A DNA stretch of 64,000 nucleotides from Uloborus plumipes (lineage: Eukaryota > Arthropoda > Arachnida > Araneae > Uloboridae), in assembly GCA_038373865.1 (NCBI GenBank), contig JAXGGA010003889.1, positions 31,887-95,886 on the forward strand, written 5' to 3'. The notes below the pieces were generated by a model. It worked only from the letters and a program-made list of their open reading frames with translations. It was not told the origin of the DNA and did not search any database. Numbering within the stretch: position 1 is the first letter of the stretch; the number at the start of each line of letters is the position of its first letter. The position numbers were made by a program, and so were the translations under genes. Positions 22,901-35,761 of this stretch are shown here, in pieces.

Positions 22901-24220
22901 AAAGTTTTCCACTTCGTCCTGTGTGATGATTTCGAATGAATGAGGAAGAGAGTGGAAGAGTGATCATAACGTGAAGAATTTCAATTAGTTCAACTACTTG
23001 GCTGATGATTTTCATTATCCTCTAAGAGCAAACTTGTCACGTATTTTTCACTATTAAGGTTTTGAAATAGGAAGAGGATAAATCAAAAGTTTTAACTTTC
23101 TAATGTTAAAATGAATTGCCTTCAGAATAACTTCATTTGGAAAGTCAGAAACTTTGCAATATATTTTGTTTGTTAACGGATAATTTATCGTTGAGGACTT
23201 CGAGTGGGGAGGGGGGGGGAAGTAAGAAGACAACAGATCTAGTTTTTGGCAACTACAATACATAGGTAACATTTTACTAAAATGGCATTAACATAGTAAT
23301 TTTAGAGTCAAATGTTAACCTTATATTAGGTACACAGACATACTCTTTAAAACCTTAATTATTAAGAAACTTTTGAAAATAGAACTGTCCTTTTTTGCAC
23401 TTAGTGTGATAAACGCTGTACTGAAGGTATTACAAAAAGTATCCATACCGGAAGGAAGATATTATAATCTATATAATAACAAGAAATTTATTTACACATA
23501 TTTAGGAACGCAGAATTTTTGATTGTAATTTTATGTTATAGATAGTTTGACATTTTTGCAAAATATTACTTGTACAATAATACTACAAATGTTGAAAATT
23601 TTCATAGTATTTAAATGTCTCCAAACTTCATTTATTCTTTTCTCAACATGTGCAAAGTCGCTTTTAATTGTTACTTTTTTAATACATTTTTATAATGATA
23701 TCTTCGTACTATAATATGATTTAATTTCTTTTGCTATTTAGGTTTACTATAGCCTATATTTTCTGTAACATGAAATCGGTAGACGCACGCTGCAAGGATT
23801 TTAAATAATGTAGTTAGTTAAGTTTGTCCTATGTCAGCTATCTTAACGTAACATTTTCAGTAGAGCATAATACACAACTTCTAAAAATCACCTGCATAAT
23901 ATGGTCTTTAGTCATTGTTTTGCAAGCTTGCAAATAATAGCAAAAAAATACCTTTATCGCGAATTAAAAACACTTGTTTTACCATTTGAAATTTGCTAGG
24001 CTTATAAATTTAGAAACTTCGAACAAGTTCTACTTTCTAGTAGATAACTAAAGTTTTGAAAGTATAAAGACATATACTAGTTAATAATTTCTCTGAAATT
24101 TGTGGCAGCATATTAATAATTTTTAATGCATGTATTCGCTAAAAATGTATTTATCAACGTAAGGATTTCAGTTTTTGACAATATCTTTGAGATCGACATT
24201 TTTCCCTTAATTAAAAATTC
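19966..24220. other. AT-rich intergenic region with one GC-richer patch
   Basis: Mostly featureless AT-rich DNA. A patch at about 21665-21920 has higher GC and no recognisable repeat; no frame stays open across it and no protein motif was seen. It could be an old retroelement piece, a host exon or a regulatory element. A second, weaker patch lies at about 22860-22970. Confidence 0.4.
21120..21670. repeat. Diverged tandem duplication, ~270-bp period
   Basis: About 21120-21390 and 21392-21660 align through CTGAA-AAAATAA-TAAA, CATGCTTCATA versus CATGTTTCATA, GTCAAGCGTTGAAA versus GTCAACAATTCAAA, and CCATTACATAAAATGCTTGA versus CCATTACATCAAACGACTGT followed by CTCCAG-AATG-CATTT. It is clearly older than the duplication at 32150-33118. 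Confidence 0.5.
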
Positions 24221-24221
24221 T

Positions 24222-24266
24222 CCACGTGCCACAATGTGGCACACGTGCCGCGGGTTGGCCACACTG
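24222..24266. mobile_element. Solo hAT-type terminal sequence
   Basis: Read on the minus strand it starts CAGTGTGGCCAACCCGCGGC and continues into GTGCCAC-type palindromic sequence. This resembles termini of hAT/Charlie-like elements, which start CAG and are rich in GGCC words. No partner end with a matching 8-bp flank was found, so it is probably a truncated relic. Confidence 0.4.
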
Positions 24267-25249
24267 ACTTGCAACATACCAACTGGGATTAAGACACAGT
24301 GAAAAATTCAATATGCTGCTTGACAAGACTACTTATTTTTCCAAAAAAGTTTTTTTTGGAAAAATAAGAAAGGAAAAATAATAAAAATAAAGAAAACTTA
24401 AACAGATGAAAGATTAAATACAAATTTAAAAATGTGTACTGATGTTCTTACCTAAAAATCATAACAACTGACTAGTTTCAACTGATAAAGACATTATTTT
24501 TTAATATTTATGTTGCATATCAATCACCGCTATCAAGAAAGAAAAAAAATATTTCAGCGACAAAAATTCCTTTTTTTCGGTATATCCCTATCATTTACAT
24601 GAACGCGGGTTTTTCTCTACATATTCGTTTAGTTTCATTGATCTCTTTTTAATGCTTTTTAAGCCTTTCAAAAGCTAATCTCTTTTCACATTTCTTTTTT
24701 ATTTTTCCACGTGAAACAAAACAAAAGATACCGGAAGAAAAACTCTTTTTTTTAGAATAGAAACAATGCTTGCGATGTTAGTCTATTATTGGAAATCTCT
24801 AGACACGTTAAACGTCTTTCTTCATGCGAGATTTAAAATCGTAAATTTAAGCAAATAGCCAACTGTTAGTTAATTTACTAAAAAAGGTACTTTAGATAAT
24901 TAGAACTAATCACTTTAGATTTTAAAACTTCTAAATGAGAATAAATTTTTCAAAAGATATAAAACTACAGTGTGTGATGTTATATTGTGAAAGAGTCAAC
25001 ATACAAAAGTATTTCCGCTAAAAATTGCAAATGATTTGTAGAATGTGTAAAAATTTCTAACAATGATTTTGGGCTTCATGGGTGTCTACTTGTAGTCAAC
25101 AGTTTTGAGGCTTGTGTGTTAACGGAGATCATGGTGCAACGAACATAAAATGCTCACCATTTTTTAAACTCATTTAGTGCTACAACTCCAATGACAGCTT
25201 ATAATATTTAAATCAGCTTCAACAAGCCTTTAAAGTTATCAGGGCATAA
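24267..25249. other. AT-rich intergenic region, no gene seen
   Basis: No inverted ends, coding similarity or RNA gene recognised before the retrotransposon starts near 25250. Confidence 0.6.
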
Positions 25250-25257
25250 ACTGAAGC

Positions 25258-27740
25258 TTGTTGAAGATTTTACTAGATGTGGCAATTGGCGAGGGAAACG
25301 ATAGGCATGTGAAGACTAAGGCGAGTTTTGCTGTGCATGGATGTCGGAGCAATCCTCATACAGGTCCGGCAACCTTCAACAAAGCCTTTTCAGCTGAAGA
25401 ACTAAATATTGCAATTACAGGATCAAAATTGAACTCTTCGCCTGGACCAGATTGTATGCATGGTCAGATGATTTCTCATTTGGGTCAGCACGGAAGACAA
25501 AGACTATTGGATATCATCAACGACTCATGGAGACTGGGTCGTCTTCCCCGCGACTGGAAGAGAGCAATCTTAGTGCCCATTAGAAAACCTGGCAAGGACA
25601 TGACCTCTGCTGAGAGCTTTAAACCCATTGCTTTGACCTCCATATCATGCAAGATCATGGAGAAAATGATTTTAAAGAGACTCACTTTTTACTTAAATCA
25701 ACACAACCTTCTTCCCATGGAGCAGTATGGTTTTAGAGAGGGTCACAGCACAGTTGATCAGGAGCTCTATTTTGGCCAGAGGGTCAGAGACGCCCAGAAC
25801 AAGAAACCAACACACCCCACTACCGCCGCCTTTCTTGATCTTTCAAAGGCCTTTGACAGAGTTTGGACTCAGAAATTGATCGTCAAGTTACATAAGATTG
25901 GTATATGTGGTAGAATGCTACCTTGGATTTACGATTTCTTAAGAGATAGACACATCAGAGTGAGATTCAATAATCAGACATCAAACAGTTTTAAAATGAG
26001 CCAAGAGTTCCTCAAGGCTCAGTACTGAGTCCTACACTGTTTGCGCTTTTTATTGCAGGAATTGAAAAGACTATACCAGAGAACTGTGACATTGGCCTAT
26101 TTGCAGATGACATAGTCGTTTGGAGCTCTGGCCCTGATATTGAGAAAATGGAGGAGAGAGTAAATCTAGCTCTGACTGCTACGTGGAACTTCTCTGTTGA
26201 TCACAAACTAAGTTTTAATCCATCAAAGTCTACTGTGAGTTTATTCACAACAAATAGAAAACTATACAATTTCCGTCCAAAAATCGTAATGAACAATCAG
26301 CCCCTAGAAGTGAAGAAACACCCAGAATATCTAGGTCTTATACTGGATCCTGAGATACTGGGAAATGGACATCTGGATAAGCTGACTCTGAAAGCTAGGA
26401 AACGTTTAAGAATTTTGAAATACATTGCAGGTCCGTGACTGGGGTGCCGACGTTAGTACATTAAGAAATACTTTTATTTCTCTTATTCGACCCATATTGG
26501 AATACGGATTCCCCATCTTCTGCTGTGCATCTGAAACAAACCTGCAAAAACTTGAAAGGATCCAGCTTAGTGCTGCAAGGATTATTACAGGACTTCGCAA
26601 CTCATGTCCAAATAATATCGTATTTTTTGAGGCCAATCTGCAGCCATTGAGTCTTAGGAGAAAAGCATGCCTAGTACAATATTTCAATAAACTCTCCAGT
26701 CTTGGGTCCCAAAATTGTACCTCGAAGCTTCTCGGTTCTTGGAGAAATAACCAGAGGCTTAAACGGGACAGTCCCTTTAGTAGAGTCACTTCTGAGAAAA
26801 TTATTGCCAGCTCTGTTGAACAACACAGCCTAACTCAAGTCATCGACCCTGCTGAGGGTCTTGACGGGGTTAACTTTCATACCAATCTTTCTGTTCAAGT
26901 TAGCAAACATATATGGAATTGCCTTGCTACCTGAAACAGTTGGCTCTAGAAAGAATTAATAGAGCTCCCATTGATGCTGTCCGTATGTACACTGACGGAA
27001 GCAAACTTGACAATGAACGTTCTGGTAGTGGCGTTTATATTAGACTTCAACGACAAGAAATTAAGATTCAAAGACGAAACCCAGACTGTTGCTCGGTTTT
27101 CCGAAGCGAGCTCATTGCAATTCTCGAGGGTCTGAAGTCAATCTCGTCGCTACCAAATGTGAAGGATATCTGGATCTTCTCGAACAGTAGAAGTGCCATC
27201 CAGCACTTGGCGGATTGGCATAATGTGAGGGATAGTACAGGCACCCACATTCTTAGGATCTTGAAACAGCTTTCATGTTCATGTCAGATCCACCTTCAAT
27301 GGATCCCTTCCCATGTGGACGTTGTGGGAAAGGAACTTGCTGACAGTTTGGCGAGAGCCGGTGCCAGCGAGATCATGGTGCCAAGGACCCCTCTTACGTT
27401 TACCGAACTATTCTCAACTTCCAGGGCAGAGAATAGGGCAGCTTGGCTGAAACCGCCAAAGCATCCATGGTACCAGAGTGATCGCCCTGGCGGCGCTCTG
27501 ATGGCAAAAGGCAGCAGAAAAGACAAAACTGCTCTTTCCCGTTTCCTTAGAGGCCATCTACTGACGATGACGTTCACTAACGGAACTAGAGTCTTCGAGA
27601 TGTGCACTAAGTGCTCTTCTGCTCAGGCCTCCCCTGAGCATATTTTATCATGTCTGGGGCTTTCCAAATTGGATCTTATCCAAAACCCCTTGATGGTTCT
27701 TGACTTTCTACGGGTAAATAGACTCATGGACCTGATCTAA
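25258..27740 (+). pseudogene. Non-LTR retrotransposon ORF2 fragment: reverse transcriptase and RNase H
   Basis: RT part: NSSPGPDCMHGQMI (motif 1), WKRAILVPIRKPGKD (2), FKPIALTSISCKIMEKMI (2a/3), FLDLSKAFDRVW (motif A, catalytic D), VPQGSVLSPTLFALF (B), LFADDIVVW (motif C, catalytic DD), then PEYLGLILD and the thumb region to 26934. RNase H part (from about 26950): MYTDGSK (first D) and FRSELIAILEGL (E). IFSNSRSAIQHL follows, where the family has SDS, so a catalytic D is replaced by N. LQWIPSHVDVVGKELADSLA comes next. A CxxC...EHILxC zinc-knuckle-like motif lies near 27605-27650. Frameshifts at about 26005, 26430 and 26925 break the frame into four parts. The intact protein copies element RNA into target DNA; this copy is dead by frameshift and by the RNase H substitution. 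Confidence 0.92.
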
Positions 27741-27833
27741 CTCTGCTGGTCTCGGGGATCAGAACAAACAACAAACTGGCGAGGGAACTAACAACTAAGT
27801 ACTAGCTGGGAAACGTATATAATACTGATTATT

Positions 27834-27837
<4 letters not shown>

Positions 27838-27889
<52 letters not shown>
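27838..27889. repeat. TACA/TA microsatellite at the retrotransposon 3' end
   Basis: A few TACA units followed by about 20 TA units. Position directly after the 3' tail suggests it grew from the element's own terminal repeat. Confidence 0.9.
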
Positions 27890-27891
<2 letters not shown>

Positions 27892-28368
27892 CCACTCACG
27901 CGCATCAATTTTTGGAGACTGTACTATTATTTGTATGTTTGTATGTTTGCTCCTTATACAAACTCGCAGTTTTCATCGGATTTTCACCAAACTTTGCACG
28001 GAGGTTTCTTGTTGCACTAGAATAAACATTCGCTGGGTTTTAAAATTTAAAAAAATCCAAAAAGCTCAAAATTCAAATTTTTTGTCTCAAACTAGCCATT
28101 TTCTTTCAATTTTGACTACATAGAGTAATATAGATAAAACTTTAAGCATACGAATTGATAAAATTAAATTAATTTAAATATGAGTATTTTCCAACAAAGA
28201 TAACGATTAACAATGGATTATCAATTTAAGACTCCCATATTTCGTTTTAGCATGAAATAAGTTAAAAACAATTACTGCTACAATTATTTGTATTCAACAC
28301 TATTTAAACCACTATATTGTATTAATAAGCACCCGGTTAAGGCCGGGTAATAAATTACTAACTCCTAG
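27892..28368 (+). mobile_element. Helitron-like non-autonomous element, 3' hairpin and CTAG end
   Basis: The right end has a short GC-rich hairpin (ACCCGG, loop, CCGGGT at 28331-28348) followed 16 nt later by CTAG (28365-28368). This is the hairpin plus CTRR arrangement that marks Helitron 3' ends. The left part contains TTCATCGGATTTTCACCAAA-type sequence, which I associate with widespread arthropod non-autonomous repeats. The exact 5' start is unclear because it abuts the TA microsatellite. It has no Rep/helicase coding sequence. Confidence 0.5.
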
Positions 28369-28611
28369 AAATAAAGCATAGATGTTTTACTACAAGATTC
28401 GGCTTGTCTATACAGAGTACGCCACAGTTACCTCTCGTATTTGGAGAAGGTGCCGGGTGAGTTGTGGTGTGGATATGGTGGTGAATGTGATATCGAAGAG
28501 TAGCAGTATATGAACCATTTATGGTATTAGCAATGCTGTAGTACTTTAAAAATTACTATGTGCTGTGGCTGAGCTATTTACAGTATTTTCTTGTTTGATT
28601 ACTACTCAGTA

Positions 28612-28750
28612 AGGGCCCTGCTCTGACGTAAAGCAGAAAAATAGCAGAAACGTAAAATGGAGTAAATGGTGTTCCTATGGAAAGTACCCGGATTATCGGT
28701 TTCTGCCTTCGGTTTAGGTCTCGTTTTCTGCTGATGTGGAGCAGGGCCCT
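28612..28750. mobile_element. ~140-bp MITE with AGGGCCCTGCTC ends
   Basis: AGGGCCCTGCTC at 28612-28623 and its complement GAGCAGGGCCCT at about 28739-28750 are exact inverted repeats. A further inner pair, AGCAGAAAA and TTTTCTGCT, extends the arms. ACTC lies just outside the left end and GAGT just outside the right, so the outer border is uncertain. No superfamily assigned. Confidence 0.72.
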
Positions 28751-31700
28751 AAGAGTTTCGCATCGAACTTGGACGATATGTTACTGTTTGGATAGAAAAT
28801 ATTTTTGCGTTTTAAAGATCACTTAACGGGATTTTTCTTACAATCGTGTCAGAAAATTGCTTGGAAGCTTGCTCTGTGTGCTTGCTTTGGAGATTTTTGA
28901 ATGGACGTTGCTCTTACGTTTTTCAGCGGTCCAACGGTTTGAATTATGCTTGATGTTTTTGTTTTCGTTGTAGTACTTGCGGCTCTAAAGTTAAAACTCC
29001 AAAATGTTTCTTTTTTTTTAACGTCTAGAATATGAACATTTTGGCCAAATTTGAACTTCCCGCGAATTGTTTAATGAGTAGTTATCAGGAAACCACCATT
29101 GTGAATCTACCCCTCCACAATACATGGTGATGTACTGCTGTAAAATGCACGTATACTACTAATAGTCGATACCACTTTCACAAAGGCTCAGCTCACATAG
29201 AGCCCTTTCCACGTTACAGAAGGTTGAAGTGCCCCACCCTGCAGATATATATTTCAAAAAGTACTAAGTTTGATTTCTTTCAGTTCTGGTATAATCAAAA
29301 ATTTCAGGAAATGAAAAAATAAATAAATAGATAAAGTAAGTAAAAAAATAAAATAAATAAATGAATAAATAAATAAATAAAAGTAAATGAAAGATAAATT
29401 CATGCCGATTCGCCAGTTAGTTTTTTATATAATTCGATGCTTCAGAAAACAATTATGGTGTGGTAAATGTAAACTTTGGACATTTTATGCTCTGCCTATC
29501 AAAGCATTGAATTTTATACTCATAAAATGCCTTTTCACAGTTTGTTCCAAGAGCCCTAAATTATGATGAGACTATTTCTCTAACATGATTTAGTTCGTAT
29601 CAACATTTAATTTTTATTATCATAATCAATTCTAAAATCAAACAAACATAAAATACTAAATCGTTGGTGTAACTTTACATGTACCGAGTTTATTGTTTCA
29701 ACATCGTAAATATACTTGTTGCTTGTGGACTTATAAAAGGTAAAATTACTAAAGTAACACCATAAATAATTTCAGAGAATATGCGTCGGAATATACAAGC
29801 ATTTTCCCAAATCTCATAAATGTCAAACTATTGATTAACTGCAAGTGTTTCATGAACTTAGGCTGGGAGGGGGGCGAGAGTAAAGTTTATCTTCATAGAT
29901 ATATGCAGCTTTTGGTTATTTCCTGTACGTTGGTAAGCAGGAAAATGTGCAAACTTAAATAATTTTCAACCACTTGTAATCGTGACAGTTATGAGGATAG
30001 CAATGTTTATTGTGTTACAAATTATTAAGTCACTAAACAGGCTACAGCTTGTTTATCTTATTAAAATTTATTTTAAGTAATAACAATTACATAAACATAT
30101 TTTCTAGAATATGTTACTTCACACACATTTTTCGGTTTAATTTTTCAAAATTTTAATTTCGCAAACTATGCTGTACGATGAAATGCATTTTTATATATGA
30201 AGTTTAATGCATCTGAACCTAAAATTATTCTAACTTAACTTTTTGGCAATTCCTTTATTTCTTATTTTCATTATAATTTTCATTGTATTTTTGAAATTTC
30301 TTTTTGCGTAAATACGGGGAGTTATTTATAGGAAAATTTGAATTAATTGCGATTATTTCATTCTTCATTCTTGAGCAAACTTCCAATTGTAAACTTTTAA
30401 GCTGAAAGCTTTTAATATCCCTCCCCCCTCATTTTTTTAAAAAAATATAAAATAAATAAGCAAACTTTAAACCATAAGTATCTGCTAACAGATTTCTATA
30501 AAAACACTTTATTTGATTTACATACCATACAGTTTTGCTCAATGTAAAAGATTCTGCTAGAACTAACCTAGCCTATTTTCTCATATGTCAGCTTCAATTT
30601 TCCAACTTCTGACCAATGTCGAGTTTGCCAGTCTTATTAGCCTAAGATCCGACTTAGGTTGACTTATCCTCAAATTATCCCTGCAATAATTAATTAGGCG
30701 AAAGATACATACAAGGACGGAATTACTACTGAGGAGCATTGAAATCCCTTTTCCGTGTTTCGAAATTGTAATAAAATAAGATATAGTTATATGTGAATTA
30801 AACAACTCTTCCATATCAGCTGAAAACAAGGAGATTATACTGACTGCAGGAGTTACTTCGAGATAGAGCTCGAATCACATCTTTTCATGCCCTAACTTTT
30901 GGCTGCACTGAAGCAAGTAACCGAATCCACTAAAGAAGATATGTATTAGGACCGCTGCCTGTTGAGGCAGTAATGTCACAGCATGGCATACTTTTATAGA
31001 ATTCCATGAACACGACAGCCAACCAACAAACAAGAATGGGGTATAAATACAAAGATCTCAAATAATGCTCAGCTAGAAAAAGAAACTGATAAATTTCATT
31101 TTTTTAAATATTTTTTTCTAAAATGCCGTGTTAGGTAATATTGTTCTTAAAATTATACTTTAAGAGATTGTTACGACGTAACGTTTAAATTAAAAAAAAA
31201 ACAAAGAGGTAGTTTACAATTTGCTTCCTACAACTCGTTTTTTTTTCGCCATGCGTACTACAAAAGATTAAAATTTATGTTTTGTTGGGAAATTTGTTCC
31301 GGAAATTTAGATATTTTCGTCAAAAGTAATACTTAAAAAAATGTTTTTTTTTTCTATAAAACAAGGAGAAAGTACAAAGAAAAATACATTAAACAATAGG
31401 ATGGAGACATTTATAAACTGTGAAAAAGTTCCCGAGCAAGGTCATTTAGGTTGGTGGCGGGAAGTCAAATAGAAAATCGGAAAAAAAGTCGCAAACGGAA
31501 GGGAGTTTTAACGGAAAAAAAAGAAAGTATAGAATGATTAGAAACACTAATTTACGATACACTACAGTATTTTCTACAGCTTTGCTTAACAACTTACACA
31601 CATAAAAACTTAAAATGTCCTTAGTTTTACAGTGAAACTTTATCCGTGCTTTTGTTTCTTTAAGCGGCTTTTTATTCTTATTTTACTAGTCCTTTTGAAT

Positions 31701-31776
31701 TTCATTTTGTAACTATCACCATATTTTGTAATTTCTTAAAATTAAAAGTCGTTTAAAAACAATATCGTTTTATGCT
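28751..31776. other. AT-rich intergenic region with simple-repeat patches
   Basis: An AAAT/ATAA-type simple repeat lies at about 29312-29385. A degenerate tRNA-like stretch on the minus strand at about 30845-30935 has a B-box-like TGATTCGAGCTC, but its A box is poor. I found no gene in the remainder. Confidence 0.45.
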
Positions 31777-32079
31777 ATACTGTAAAAAATTAGATGTAGT
31801 TTTTGCAGTATACTACAGATAATTTATAGTAACAAACTGTAAAATTGCGCATTTTACAGTAATAAACTGTAAAATTGCTATTTTTTACTGTGCATTTTAC
31901 AGTTTTAAAAACGAACTGTGAAATTGTGATAATAAACTGTAAAATTGCTGCTTTACAGTAATAAGCTGTAAAACTGCTAACTTTACAGTTTATTATACCG
32001 TGCATTTTACCGTTTAAACTGGAACCTCTGCTACCAGTATTATATTGTAAAAACAACAGTTTATCTTTTGCAGAGTACA
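31777..32079 (-). mobile_element. ACTGTAAAAT-repeat MITE, copy 1
   Basis: The element is built from alternating forms of ACTGTAAAATTGC and TTTTACAGTAATAA, so much of it is internally palindromic. It ends with a conserved module read here as GGAACCTCTGCTACCAGTAT, then TGTAAAAACAACAG. Related copies are at 37809-38202 (same orientation) and about 40700-41095 (inverted). The ends are TACTGTAAAAA-like. Sequences that look like ORFs across it are repeat artefacts. Confidence 0.75.
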
Positions 32080-32149
32080 TTTTTCTGTATAACCCAATAC
32101 CTTATATTTTTCTTTCGTTTCTTAACAGATTTAGAATTAAACATTACAT

Positions 32150-33118
32150 AAAAATGTAAAAATAGACGAAAGATGTGTTCACCTTTAATAAATTAGTGAG
32201 ATAAATGATGAATGATACACAACTTTATTAGTTTTCAATTACAATTTATTGCAGCAGCATTTGATTGTTTGCATAAAAGCACAAATGTTTGTTAACAGTT
32301 ACCTACCAAATTCTAATCTATTATAAATTGGGATTTGATGGAATTGAAATAGGCATAAATGTACAAAAGGCATATATTCATTTAAAACTTTGTAATTGAG
32401 TCAATCGTAATTTCTTCAAAACTCTCCAAAGGAATTGAAAATATATGATATTAAATACACTAAGAATATAAACCTGAACAGATAGCTTCCTCCTCGGACA
32501 ATACCTTTAAACAAGATAGAAACATGCGCCGAAATATGAGCCGGAGATTACAAGAGATTAAAATAAAGCGAAATGCCTGCAAGAATTATAAAAGCGTATT
32601 TGTTTGATGTGGAACTAATGTGGTGGCAGTATGCAAAAAAAATGTAAAAATAAACGAAAGATATATACAAATTCAAGAAATTAGTGAGATAAGTGATGAA
32701 TGGCGCACGCTTTTATTACTTTTTGATTACAATTTATTGCAACAGCATTTGATTGTTTGCATAAAAGCACAAATGTTTGTTAACAGTTCCCTGACGAATA
32801 TTATACATTGAGTTTTGATGGAATTGAAATAGGCAGAAATTTACAAAATACATATATATTAATTCAAAACTTTGTAACTGATTCAATCGCAATTTCTGCA
32901 AGCGAAAAAATTTCACCAAAGGTAATGAAAATATTTACTATTAAATACACTACCTGAACAACAAACTATAAATCGTTTCCTCCTCGCACAATACCTTCAA
33001 ACAAGATAGAAACATGCGCCTAAATATGAGCCTGAGATTACGAGAGATTAAAATAAAGCGAAATGCCTGCAAGAATTATGAAAGCATATTTGTTTGATGT
33101 GGAACTAATGCGGTGGCG
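32150..33118. repeat. Recent tandem duplication, 488-bp period, two units
   Basis: Unit 1 (about 32150-32632) and unit 2 (about 32638-33118) share long near-identical runs, such as CAGCATTTGATTGTTTGCAT, GAAACATGCGCC and GATTAAAATAAAGCGAAATG. AATGTAAAAATA-ACGAAAG occurs at 32153 and 32641. I judge identity near 90 percent with a few indels. No open frame is conserved between units. Confidence 0.9.
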
Positions 33119-33590
33119 GATTATTCGAAAGAGAGTTATTGTGAGGTTTCGAACATTGTTGCTGGCACGCATTGGGGATGAGAAATAAGCGGCGGAAGAG
33201 ATAGAACGCAGTCAAGTGGGCAGACAGCAGAAGTAGATAATGTTCACGGGAATAGTGGGTTGAAATTCGGTTGGTGTTCTTATCGATTTTCTTGAGCATA
33301 CAGACGGCTCATTAAGCGGGGCTATCTGTTGTTATTTTTATCTGGGTTCCCCTTCTGCTCCGCACGGATAGGGAGAAATTCATTACGAGAGGTAGTATTG
33401 GCGATAACGGCTCGAAGCTTAATAACTGAATCGAGGAAAAAGTGTTGCGTTAATGATTTTTTGGAAGTGGGGTTTCATTATTACAAATTTAAAATTGGGG
33501 AGATAAGGGAGATTGGAATTTTACGGGCAGCGAGCTCGCCCGCAATCGCTCTCGCTACCTGTTTAAAAGTGAAATATTGCCTCTCTTAAT
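33119..33590. other. GC-richer, low-repeat island of unknown nature
   Basis: This stretch stands out against the AT-rich surroundings by composition and lack of homopolymers. A plus-strand frame (33329-33589) stays open for 86 codons but shows no recognisable domain. It starts exactly where the 488-bp tandem duplication ends. Candidates are a host exon, a promoter or enhancer, or an old element too diverged to recognise. Confidence 0.35.
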
Positions 33591-33965
33591 AATAATTTAT
33601 TATGAGCTTTTTACTTTTTTGAGAATTCAATTGCACTGACTGAAATTTCTGTAATTGATAGGACCTAAATGATAACTGCATTGACGTTACATTTTTCAGA
33701 AACTTGTGAATTAAATATTATTAATAATTATTTAAAAATAAATGAAAATTGACTAGTATGGCAATATGTTTCAAAGAAACATGACAAGATAATTCCCACA
33801 GTATTACTGTATGAACTTGTTTCAAAATAAAATATTGAGCCTCTCACTATTAAATGATTATCCGCACTATTTTTTTTTAAATCATTTTCGCTCTCTGTAT
33901 TTTTTGTAATTCAAAGGACCTACATTTACTCTAAATCTTGCCAAATTGTTTTTAAAACTTATATG
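33559..33965. repeat. Diverged tandem duplication, ~260-bp period
   Basis: About 33559-33710 and 33818-33965 share GTTT-AAA-TGAAATATTG, GCCTCTC-TA-TAA, TTAT--GC-CTTTTT, TTCTGTAATT versus TTTTGTAATT, GGACCTA--T and a closing AAACTT-TG. It is old and non-coding. Confidence 0.55.

Positions 33966-35761
<1,796 letters not shown>

Larger units (their letters stand above)
25250..27890 (+). mobile_element. 5'-truncated non-LTR retrotransposon (I/Jockey-related, RT plus RNase H)
   Basis: Only the 3' part survives: the reverse transcriptase from its N-terminal side, an RNase H domain and a short 3' tail of about 100 bp that ends in ATAC/TA repeats (27838-27889). Loss of the 5' end (ORF1 and endonuclease) is the normal outcome of incomplete target-primed reverse transcription. 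The RNase H domain after RT places it in the I-like part of the Jockey/I assemblage; the clade is inferred, not measured. Confidence 0.88.

Noticed and set aside
30845..30935. tRNA-derived SINE on the minus strand
   Set aside because: A B-box-like word is present but the A box is poor and no tail is evident.
31790..32080. 96-codon minus-strand ORF
   Set aside because: It lies entirely inside a repeat built of ACTGTAAAAT units, so the peptide is itself repetitive and not conserved in frame in the other copies.
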